DNA of 31,855 nt, from the NCBI GenBank assembly GCA_002817055.1, contig MUCU01000072.1, positions 1 through 31,855 of the forward strand. Direction: 5' to 3'. The position numbers and the translations under genes are program-made. Each line of letters starts with the position of its first letter. The first letter of the stretch is position 1. The notes below the pieces were generated by a model. The model made no database searches. It worked only from the letters and a program-made list of their open reading frames with translations, and was not told the DNA's origin. This stretch comes from SAR202 cluster bacterium Io17-Chloro-G7. GTDB taxonomy: Bacteria; Chloroflexota; Dehalococcoidia; UBA3495. Below, in pieces: positions 24,576-31,855 of the stretch.

Positions 24576-25676
24576 TTGGATCAAACAACGATTGTAGTTA
24601 TGATTGATGGCTTGGACCCGGAGTATTTGGAGTGCTGCCCAACGCCACGGTTGCGTGAGTTGGCCGATAACGGATTCATGCTGGATGCCAAAGCCATGAT
24701 GCCCACCGTGACCAACGTGAACAACGTCTCGTTAATTACGGCCAGATACCCCCGGGAACACGGCATAACCTCAAACTATTGGCTAAACCAGCAAGACAGT
24801 TCGGAGCATTACATGGAATCGGCGGAATACGTCGAAGCTGAAACCATGTTCCAAAGGGCTCAGACTTTGCAAGCCCGGTCGCTATTAGTGACCGCCAAAG
24901 ACAAGCTGCGGCGGTTGTTAAGCTCCGGCACAACCCTCAACGTATCTTCCGAACAACCACTGGATTGGGTCGCATCAGGCGTGGGCGACCCTCCACCGAT
25001 ATACTCGATTGAGGTCAACCATTGGGTCTTAAAAGCGGCGAACTACATATTAGAACGCGAGCACTATGACTTGGTTTACCTGACCACCACGGACTATGCC
25101 ATGCATACCTACCCCCCGCAGCATCCCGAGTCCGCCAGGCACTTGAGCCTGCTGGACGAGGCTATCGGCAAGTTGATGGATACCGTGCCTGATGCCCGGA
25201 TCATGATCACCGCGGACCACGGCATGTCTTCCAAAACCAGGATGATAGATTTGGAAGCTATTTTGGCCGATAATGGTATTCGTAGCCAGGCTGTGCCCAT
25301 CATCAAAGATAAATACACGGTGCACCATTCTAACCTGGGAGGCTGCATCTACATTTATCTGGAGGATAGCGACAGAGCTTCGGCGTTGAATATTCTCAAC
25401 CAGACCGAGGGAGTGGACCAGGCGTTTTCCCAGGAAGACGCAGCGGATAAATTCCGGCTTATGCCCCAACGGATTGGGGATATTATGGCCTTGGGCTCCG
25501 AGGGCGTTGTATTCGGCAAAGCTTCCGAAGTGACCATGCCCGAAAGCCTGAGATCCCACGGTTCGTTGCACGAAGAGACTGTCCCGATTATCGGCTACGG
25601 CCCCGGATTTGAAGGGTTCGAATTCCGAGAGAACCGGGACTTGGGCCGCTACGTCTTTGAACGGGTATTGGTTTAG
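24576..25676 (+). CDS. phosphonoacetate hydrolase-like alkaline phosphatase-superfamily enzyme
   Basis: A 366-residue member of the nucleotide pyrophosphatase/phosphodiesterase branch of the alkaline phosphatase superfamily, looking most like phosphonoacetate hydrolase (PhnA), which cleaves the C-P bond of phosphonoacetate to acetate and phosphate. Two-metal site residues are visible: D11 (VVMIDGLD), the nucleophile T46 within MPTVTNVNNVSLIT, D173 and H177 (TTDYAMHTYPP), D214 and H215 (ITADHGM) and H328 (RSHGSLHEETVP). The TNVNN pattern after the nucleophile and KDKLRRLL later both resemble PhnA. It starts with TTG behind GAGGAGG. Alternatively it acts on a different phosphoester; the neighbouring thrB, 42 bases on, suggests a shared transcript but not a shared pathway. 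Confidence 0.65.
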   Translation: MDQTTIVVMIDGLDPEYLECCPTPRLRELADNGFMLDAKAMMPTVTNVNNVSLITARYPREHGITSNYWLNQQDSSEHYMESAEYVEAETMFQRAQTLQARSLLVTAKDKLRRLLSSGTTLNVSSEQPLDWVASGVGDPPPIYSIEVNHWVLKAANYILEREHYDLVYLTTTDYAMHTYPPQHPESARHLSLLDEAIGKLMDTVPDARIMITADHGMSSKTRMIDLEAILADNGIRSQAVPIIKDKYTVHHSNLGGCIYIYLEDSDRASALNILNQTEGVDQAFSQEDAADKFRLMPQRIGDIMALGSEGVVFGKASEVTMPESLRSHGSLHEETVPIIGYGPGFEGFEFRENRDLGRYVFERVLV

Positions 25677-25718
25677 CGGTTGTTCTTAGCGACCAGCTAG
25701 AACCAGCAATCACGCATC

Positions 25719-26651
25719 ATGACATTCACGCCATTCCAAGTAACCGCTCCGGCAACCACCGCCAATTTGGGTCCGGGCTACGATTGCCTTGGCCTTGCGC
25801 TGGATATTTGGAACCGCTTGGAGGTATCCAGCCAGTCCACGGACGCCAAGGACAAGCCCCTGGTGGAAATTATCGGGGAAGGCGCCGGGGAGTTGGAAAC
25901 CGACGAAGAAAACCTGGTGTACCGTTCCATGGAATTCTTGTTTAGCGAAGCTGGCCAGGAAATGCCGCCGGTCCGGCTAAAATGCTACAACGAGATTCCC
26001 TTGGCGCGGGGGCTGGGTAGCAGCGCAGCGGCAATCGCAGGGGGATTGGCGGCGGCTAATGCAATTTGCGATCAGACTTTTAGCAGTAACGACCTACTGG
26101 AGATGGCCGCCACCATAGAGGGCCACCCAGACAACGTGGCGGCAGCGGTGCTCGGCGGTCTCCAACTGGTTGTTTCGGCCCAAGACCAGCTATTTACCGC
26201 CGCCATTAACGTGCCCGCCGACTTGACTGCCGTGCTCTTTATACCGGAACTGCGGATAGCCACCGCCGACGCTCGTTCCGTCATGCCGGAGAAAGTAACC
26301 GTCGCCGACGCTGTTCACAACATGAGCCGTACCGCTCTATTAGTCGCTGGCATGGCCACAAACAGGCCTGAGTTTCTGGGAATAGCCACCGAGGACCGGC
26401 TCCATCAGCCCTATCGTCAACCATTATTCCCGGCCATGAGGCTATTGTTTCGGGCTGCCTTGGACGCCGGCGCTTTGGGGGCTTTTCTTTCAGGGAGCGG
26501 CTCCACGGTTCTGGCGTTGGCCCAAGGGCGAGAAATGACGGTGGCCTATGAAATGGCGGAAGCGGCTAAACAGGCGGGTGTGGCCGGGCGGGTTCATATC
26601 ACCCGTCCCACCGTGCAAGGCGCCCACTTGGTGGAAAATCCATCGGCTTAA
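25719..26651 (+). CDS. thrB: homoserine kinase
   Basis: A 310-residue GHMP kinase that phosphorylates homoserine on the way to threonine. Seen: the N-terminal VTAPATTANLGPGYDCLGLA with the NLGPGYD pattern of homoserine kinases, the GHMP phosphate-binding loop PLARGLGSSAAAIAGGL near residues 92-108, EGHPDNVAAAVLGGLQL, and the C-terminal GALGAFLSGSGSTVLALAQG. Length and pattern are normal. It precedes lysC, aspartate kinase, so the two give a partial aspartate-to-threonine route. The start is ATG. A 190-base gap separates it from lysC. Confidence 0.93.
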   Translation: MTFTPFQVTAPATTANLGPGYDCLGLALDIWNRLEVSSQSTDAKDKPLVEIIGEGAGELETDEENLVYRSMEFLFSEAGQEMPPVRLKCYNEIPLARGLGSSAAAIAGGLAAANAICDQTFSSNDLLEMAATIEGHPDNVAAAVLGGLQLVVSAQDQLFTAAINVPADLTAVLFIPELRIATADARSVMPEKVTVADAVHNMSRTALLVAGMATNRPEFLGIATEDRLHQPYRQPLFPAMRLLFRAALDAGALGAFLSGSGSTVLALAQGREMTVAYEMAEAAKQAGVAGRVHITRPTVQGAHLVENPSA

Positions 26652-26842
26652 CCGGTGATCGAAACGACTTAAGCTGATTACGATGCAAATAGGGTTTCTC
26701 GACCCAACCGAAGCCGCGTAGAGAAGCCTAGAACGCCCAGGCGGATTGCCCGTACCAAAAATCCCCGAAATTAGCTACGGGTGACGCTATTTAACCATCA
26801 TTTAAGTATCGCAAGGTATCCAGTAATGTCAGGCTGAAGGGA
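26652..26842. other. gap between thrB and lysC
   Basis: This 190-base gap has no convincing gene. It could hold the lysC promoter or a leader, but no clear -10/-35 pair, lysine-riboswitch-like core or terminator was visible to me. Confidence 0.4.
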
Positions 26843-28069
26843 ATGGGACTTATAGTTCAAAAATACGGCGGCACCTCGGTGGGGGACGCAGACAAGATTG
26901 TTAACGTCGCCCACCGGATCGCCGAAGCCAAAAACCGTGGCAACAGCGTAGTGGTTGTTGTGTCCGCTATGGGCGACAGCACCGATGAGCTAATACGTTT
27001 GGCCCATACCGTGTCGCCATCTCCCGAGCTCCGGGAAATGGATCTGCTGTTGTCCACCGGCGAATTGGTGTCCAGCACTCTGCTGGCGATGGCCTTGAAG
27101 ACCCTGGGATGCGACGCAATCAGCTTGAGCGGTTCCCAAGCGGGAATTCGCACCGACACGATGTATGGCAGGGCCCGCATCGACAGCATCGACACCGCAA
27201 GGGTGAAAAAGGAATTGGAAGCCGGTCGATTGGTGGTCGTCGCCGGTTTCCAAGGCGTTTCGGACAATCAGGATGTGACTACCCTGGGCAGGGGCGGCTC
27301 TGATACCACCGCCGTCGCTTTGGCCGCTGCGTTGGATGCCGAGCGTTGCGAGATTTATACCGATGTCGACGGTATCTACACCGCCGACCCACGGATTGTC
27401 CCGGAAGCCCGCAAGATGGCGGAGATCGGCTACCAGGAAATGTTGGAACTGGCCAGCTACGGTGCGAAGATGCACCCGAGATCCATAGAGTTGGGCGCCG
27501 TCTTTAACGTGCCGATCTACGTTGCCTCCAGCTTCGGAGACGTTCCCGGCACCATTATCCATGCGGAACCCGATGGGAGTCAGATGGAAAACAGGATCAA
27601 AGTCACCGGCATAGCCCTGAACACCAATGTGGCGAAAATCACAGTGCGTTCCGTTCCCGATCGACCTGGGGTGGCTGCCGCCCTGTTTGAACCTTTGGCA
27701 CAAGTGGGCATCAGCGTGGACACTATTGTGCAGAACACCAGCGTTGACCGTACAACCGACATTAGTTTCACCGTCAACCGTACTGACCTACCTAAGGCAG
27801 AAACGGAGGTACAGCGGGTGATGAACGAGTTTGGGTCGTCATCGATAGTAACCGACTCTTCTTTGGCCGCCGTTAGCGTTGTAGGTTCGGGTATGCAAAA
27901 CACCCCTGGTTATGCCTCAAGAATGTTCCGTATACTTGCCGACGGCAACATCAACATTGATATGATAACCACTTCTGAGATACGCATCTCTTGCATTATT
28001 CAGGAAGACCAAGCCCAGGAGGCGGTACGGCTGCTGCACCGGGACTTCCAGTTAGACAAAGGGGAATAG
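26843..28069 (+). CDS. lysC: aspartate kinase
   Basis: A 408-residue aspartokinase, which phosphorylates aspartate to begin the lysine, threonine and methionine pathways. Seen: the N-terminal [13 protein letters not shown] motif at residue 7, the catalytic domain with [29 protein letters not shown] and [19 protein letters not shown] at about 149-167, [17 protein letters not shown] and the C-terminal pair of ACT domains (residues about 265-400) with [20 protein letters not shown] and [20 protein letters not shown], which bind the feedback inhibitor. The length fits the alpha-type enzyme with ACT repeats. It follows thrB on the same strand. Confidence 0.95.
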   Translation: MGLIVQKYGGTSVGDADKIVNVAHRIAEAKNRGNSVVVVVSAMGDSTDELIRLAHTVSPSPELREMDLLLSTGELVSSTLLAMALKTLGCDAISLSGSQAGIRTDTMYGRARIDSIDTARVKKELEAGRLVVVAGFQGVSDNQDVTTLGRGGSDTTAVALAAALDAERCEIYTDVDGIYTADPRIVPEARKMAEIGYQEMLELASYGAKMHPRSIELGAVFNVPIYVASSFGDVPGTIIHAEPDGSQMENRIKVTGIALNTNVAKITVRSVPDRPGVAAALFEPLAQVGISVDTIVQNTSVDRTTDISFTVNRTDLPKAETEVQRVMNEFGSSSIVTDSSLAAVSVVGSGMQNTPGYASRMFRILADGNINIDMITTSEIRISCIIQEDQAQEAVRLLHRDFQLDKGE

Positions 28070-28343
28070 AAGGCGACAGTCGTCCCCACCCCCTCCGCTC
28101 GCTCAACCGGATACCCCATTGTTTCAGATACTTCATTGATTCAGATACTTCATTTCAGCCGACGCAGCCGGACCTATCACATGGTCAGGCCTGCCGCTGT
28201 CTGGCGACGCCTGAATTTGCCCACCGATTCGTCGTAAAAGACAATTAAGTAGACGATTAATTTGAACTCACCGCGAGCGTGCCCGGCAACTTGGATCGTT
28301 AGAACTCGGGGTTAATCTAGGTGGTTATGCAGAGGAACCGCTC
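28070..28343. other. gap after lysC with a short tandem repeat
   Basis: No gene is visible in this 274-base gap. TTCAGATACTTCATTGA at 28123-28139 is repeated almost exactly at 28140-28156 (last two bases differ). Function unknown; it may be a slippage product. Confidence 0.5.
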
Positions 28344-29093
28344 TTGGTAGAAATCTTCCTGTCGGTGGTGATTCCCGCTTATAACGAAGAGACCCGCATC
28401 AGCGCTACCTTGCAGCAGGTCATCAGGTACCTTGAGGGGCGCAGTTATTCCTGGGAAGTGCTGGTTGCCGACGACGGCAGCTCCGACGGAACCGCCGACC
28501 TAGTCACCGCAGTCGCAGCAGAACAACCGAACTTGCGCCTGATGAACCTGAGCCATAAGGGAAAGGGTTGGGCTGTTAAAAACGCAATGCTGGCCGCCAT
28601 AGGCGAGCAGCGCGTGTTGTGCGATGCCGATTTATCCGTTCCCATCGAGCAAGTGGAGCGGCTGCTGCCGCCGCAAACGCAGGGGGTGGACATCGCCCTG
28701 GGCTCCAGAGCGGTCGAGGGTGCGCAGCGCATCGGCGAACCGCCGCGAAGGCACTTGATGGGGCGAATTTACAACGCCTTGGTCCGCACTATTGCCATCT
28801 CTGGAATTCAGGATACCCAGTGCGGCTTTAAATGTTTCCGAGGGGAGGTGGCCCAGGACCTTTTTCAACGTCTGACCATGGACGGGTTCGCTTTTGACGT
28901 GGAAGTACTCTTCCTGGCCCGGAAGGACGGTTTGACCCTGCGAGAAATCCCGGTTGATTGGTACTACCGGGAAAACAGCAAGGTGCGCACTGTCCGGGAT
29001 TCGTTGTCTATGACTATAGATTTACTGAGAATCAGGTGGCGCAACCTGCGGGGAAGGTACCGCCGTGGCGATCATGGAAGTGGTCTCGGTTAA
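28344..29093 (+). CDS. family 2 glycosyltransferase, dolichyl/polyprenyl-phosphate sugar transferase-like
   Basis: A 249-residue GT-A fold enzyme like those transferring glucose or mannose from a nucleotide sugar to a lipid phosphate (DPM1/ALG5-type). Seen: LSVVIPAYNEETRISATLQQ, VLVADDGSSDGTADLV, the catalytic/metal-binding DADLSVPIEQVERLLP, and SGIQDTQCGFKCFRGEVAQD followed by DGFAFDVEVLFLARKDGL and REIPVDWYYRENSKVRTVRD, which is characteristic of this group. No membrane helices. It starts with TTG behind AGAGGA. It may support surface glycosylation (archaellins are often glycosylated), but this is a guess. Confidence 0.85.
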   Translation: MVEIFLSVVIPAYNEETRISATLQQVIRYLEGRSYSWEVLVADDGSSDGTADLVTAVAAEQPNLRLMNLSHKGKGWAVKNAMLAAIGEQRVLCDADLSVPIEQVERLLPPQTQGVDIALGSRAVEGAQRIGEPPRRHLMGRIYNALVRTIAISGIQDTQCGFKCFRGEVAQDLFQRLTMDGFAFDVEVLFLARKDGLTLREIPVDWYYRENSKVRTVRDSLSMTIDLLRIRWRNLRGRYRRGDHGSGLG

Positions 29094-29185
29094 AACTAAA
29101 TAAGGGGCGGATAGCCCACAGATTTGCCACTAGAATCGCTCTGCGGCTAACAAGCCCCTACGGACAGGCAACTGCGTAGGCATTC

Positions 29186-29220
29186 AAAAGCAACAGCCCC
29201 CTCGAAAGAGGGGGCCGTTG
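29186..29220 (-). terminator. hairpin terminator for the minus-strand surface protein gene
   Basis: GCCCCCTC (29196-29203) pairs with GAGGGGGC (29208-29215) over a GAAA loop, extended with CAAC/GTTG (29191-29194 with 29217-29220). On the minus strand it is followed by CTTTTG, the expected terminator tail, and it lies just past the stop of the surface-protein gene at 29241. It may also end the plus-strand glycosyltransferase transcript. Confidence 0.65.
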
Positions 29221-29240
29221 TTGGGGCGCCAAAGGCGCGG

Positions 29241-31775
29241 TTATTTCGCTTTCCCTTTTCCGCCCTTGTTGTTGGAATCCGGGTTGGAATTTGCGTTTGA
29301 ATTCTCATTCGGGACCTTCACGGTTACTGAGTCGGTCCCTTCAAATGGGGCGCCATTGTTTAGCTCACCGGTGAGGGTGAGAGTCACCGGGTTTCCGTCC
29401 ACGGGCAGTGAGTCGAATCCCAAGTCCGGCACCGGGAAGTGGGCCACCAAGTCGTCGAACCCGTCGCTGTCAACGTCGTCTATGTGGCCGGCATGGGCCG
29501 CGCCTGCGCCGTTTAGGTCCAGGCTACTAACGTTGATATCGCTCACGTCCAAGCCAGCAGACCCGGGGATCACCACGGGCAGGACGCCCTTCTTTCCCAA
29601 GTTCAGCTTGCCGGACTGGATTTCCAACCCCACGTTCAGCAACTCCACAGTTATCGTGAAGCTGGCCTCGCTGGGGTTGGAAGCGGCGTCCGAAGCATTA
29701 CAAGTTACCAGAGTATCTTCGATGCCAAACAGAGCGCCGGACAATGGGAAACACTCGAAGAGAAGCACGCCCACGGCGTCCGACGCAATCGCTACATAGT
29801 TGACCGTGGCCCCCGTCAAGCTGGTAGCCACCACGGTGAAGTCGTCAGGCACGCTTATTTCCGGGGCAATGCTGTCCACTACCGTGACGTTAAAGCTGCC
29901 CTCTACAGTGTTATTGCCTGAGTCGGTCACCGAACAATCCACCTGCGAGGTGCCCAGAACAAATGTATCCCCTGAGGCCGCGCTACAACTGGGTGTCAGG
30001 GTACCGTCCTCATCGTCGGTAGCTGTAGCAGTAAAGTTGACGGTCGCTCCATCGGGGCCGGTGGCCTCCACGCCCGTTATGTCGGCGGGCAGCTCTAGCG
30101 TGGGCGGGTTGTCGGGCGACCCGTCGCAGGCTACCAGGGCGTTGGTCTTAATGTCACAGTCGTTTAGCGCACTCTGGAACAGTTCAAGTTCGTCGATGAC
30201 TCCCTGGAAGAGATTGACTATACCCGAACCGATGCTGCGGAACCCGCCTATTATTAACGGGTCCGGCTCGGCGCCTAACGACATAGAACCTGAGCTGCCT
30301 TTGAATAGGTCACATCCATCGGAAGGGCAAGAGCTGTCAATTACGATGGGAATTCTAAAAAAGTCAATGGTCCGAGTAGTCATAGACTCGAGAACGCCGT
30401 CGATATATATCAACCCCTTACCACCTGCAACATCCCTAACGAAAGCGATATGGTGGAACTGGCCGTCGGCTACGTTGGTGGTTCCGTAGAAAAACTGTGA
30501 CGATACTCCAAAATCGTTAAACCCGGTGTCCGTCCTGACCACGGCCTGTACCTTGCCGTCATTGATCTCGACCTGGTAAAGGGCATCGCCGCTACACTGT
30601 GCCCCACCGCAAGCATACTGGGAAATTACTGTCTGTTGGCCGATGCCTTTGCTGGTTTTGACCCAGGCTTTGATGGTAAACGAGCCTGGCAGGTCTTGAC
30701 TGCTGTTATATGGCACTAAAATGTGGTCGTTGCTTCCGTCGAATCCAAGCGCCGTGTTGCCGATCTTGCCAGGCGATACAGAAGAGGCGCCATTAACGAA
30801 ATATCCATCGTTCGGGCCGACGATATCAGCAGCTTTGCCGCCAACAACGTCGCCATTCCAATGGCTGTCCGGTGTGGGTGGGGCTCCGCCTCCGGCGGAT
30901 CTAGCGAACCTGAGGCCTGCGCCAGTGCCAAATCGGGCATCAAGGTAGCTGAAATAGATGTTATTTGCGTCAACGACTGCAAGTGATTCCGAAAAGCCAG
31001 CGGAGCCGTTGGGCATCCTTTCGACCAAGTCTTCCGTGAAGGTCGACCCGCCGTCCGTTGACTGAGCGAACTTGATGTCCCTGAATGGTCCCCCAGCGTC
31101 AAAGTTTTGCAGAGCATATCCAATGAAGATATTGTCGACGTCCAGTGCGACGATCGATGTGGTGTTCAACACCTCGCCGCATTAATCGCAGAATGGGAGG
31201 GGCGGGTCGAGGGGCAGAGCGTCATCGACGACGGTTGTCGTGAATGTCGCGCCACCATCAATCGATTTAGAAAGGAAGAGCTCTTTCGGCGCAAAACCAC
31301 CGTTGTCCCGCGAGGTGACGAGCACGGTCGACTCGTCGGGTGCGGCGATTGCAACGTCGTCACCGATGGAACCACCGCAAGAAGCGGCGCGACGAGGGTG
31401 GGTTACACAATCAAGAGCCAGCTTGGCTTCAGCGGCTGTGACCTTGGCCAACGCGAAGGAGTCGCCTCCATCTGTCGAGCTCAAGATGTGAATCTCGCCG
31501 CAGCCGTCGTAGGCAATGAAAACCGATGGGCCATTGGCTAGCGTCGAGTCGTCCACGACGGCCATATCTACGCCCAAGCTCCCAAAGGGCCTGTCCCTGG
31601 ATCCACATTTTCCTTGGTCACCGAAAATGGCCTTGCTGCTCACTACGCTAATATCAGAGAATGTCACTCCTCCATCAGTAGACCGCGCAAGCTTGGTCTC
31701 CTTGTTCGTGGAATCGAAGTACGCAATATAGATGTCGTCAGCGTTTGGGGCAACGATGCTAGGGCGTGTTGACAT
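29241..31775 (-). pseudogene. large Asp-box/LamG/HYR surface-type protein, interrupted by an in-frame TAA
   Basis: Read in one frame (about 843 residues) this is a multi-domain extracellular-type protein. In order: Asp-box (BNR) repeats of sialidase type (STDGGVTFSD, STDGGDSFA, SIDGGATFT, STDGGSTFTED), a concanavalin/LamG jellyroll (GNTALGFDGSNDHILVPYN, HHIAFVRDVAGGKGLIYIDG), two HYR domains (for example TATDDEDGTLTPSCSAASGD), a calcium-loop-like DDVDSDGFDD and an Asn/Lys-rich tail. At codon 198 the frame has TAA (positions 31182-31184): PFCD-stop-CGEVLNTTS, with no frameshift. The ATG at 31775 has no clear ribosome-binding site and no signal peptide, so the 5' end may be missing or altered. 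Decay, an error or readthrough are all possible. Family role: adhesion or polysaccharide binding; unspecified. Confidence 0.65.
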
Positions 31776-31804
31776 TTTGGACAGATTTTAAAATTAGTTT
31801 TAAA

Positions 31805-31822
31805 CTGTAAGAATGTTTACAG
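31805..31822. promoter_or_regulatory. 6-bp palindrome in AT-rich DNA upstream of the surface protein
   Basis: CTGTAA (31805-31810) pairs with TTACAG (31817-31822) around a 6-base centre, an operator-like inverted repeat about 30 bases upstream of the minus-strand gene start at 31775. On the minus strand TTGACT lies further upstream as a possible -35. The sequence ends shortly after, so the promoter cannot be judged. Confidence 0.3.
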
Positions 31823-31855
31823 AAGAGCTGCACCCGAGTCAATGGCTTCGTCTTA

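Noticed and set aside
29218..30489. Long plus-strand frames opposite the surface-protein gene
   Set aside because: They are shadows of the large minus-strand gene, which has recognisable Asp-box, LamG and HYR domains.
1..31855. CRISPR arrays, insertion sequences and phage genes
   Set aside because: I looked for regularly spaced repeats, transposase-like proteins and integrases and saw none; the only tandem repeats are short or have two or three copies.

Overview
The window looks like a bacterial genome or metagenome contig of roughly 50-55% GC (judged by eye). It most resembles the Chloroflexota, in particular the marine/soil SAR202-Dehalococcoidia group. This is an inference from gene content (a luciferase-like flavin monooxygenase, an MmgE/PrpD protein, molybdenum-hydroxylase accessory subunits, a bacterial holA and glmS, many TTG/GTG starts), not from a marker-gene tree.

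Layout. (1) 184-5016, minus strand: holA, several small unknown genes, a universal-stress-type protein, a cytidylate-kinase-like protein and a second, decayed stress-protein gene. (2) 5255-5825: a very AT-rich block, then a highly structured stretch ending in an 18-bp terminator hairpin, best read as an unassigned non-coding RNA gene. (3) 6369-11437: catabolic genes: flavin-dependent oxidoreductase, MmgE/PrpD, a small ferredoxin-fold-like protein on the opposite strand, [2Fe-2S] and FAD subunits of a xanthine dehydrogenase/CO dehydrogenase family enzyme, and a CoxG-like protein. The catalytic molybdenum subunit is absent from the window. (4) 12071-20236: the highlight, an archaellum (archaeal-type rotating flagellum) gene cluster in a bacterial context: archaellin ArlB, an ArlC/D/E-like switch protein with very long disordered linkers, two ArlF/ArlG-like stator proteins, ArlH (broken by two frameshifts), ArlI ATPase, ArlJ membrane platform, and an acidic disordered protein of unknown role. 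(5) 20482-29093: housekeeping and biosynthesis: glmS, a TreT-like glycosyltransferase, a phosphonoacetate-hydrolase-like phosphatase, thrB, lysC and a family 2 glycosyltransferase. (6) 29186-31855, minus strand: a large Asp-box/LamG/HYR surface-type protein interrupted by one in-frame TAA and running up to the window edge.

How the parts work together. The Arl proteins would make one machine: ArlB subunits are assembled into a filament by the ArlI/ArlJ motor with ArlH regulating ArlI, ArlF/G anchoring the stator in the envelope and ArlC/D/E forming the cytoplasmic ring. The prepilin/archaellin peptidase (ArlK) and chemotaxis genes are not in the window. Several genes (arlH, a small gene near 2000, the second stress protein, the surface protein) carry single-base or single-codon disruptions. 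Whether these are sequencing/assembly errors or real decay cannot be settled from the sequence alone and matters for whether the archaellum is functional.
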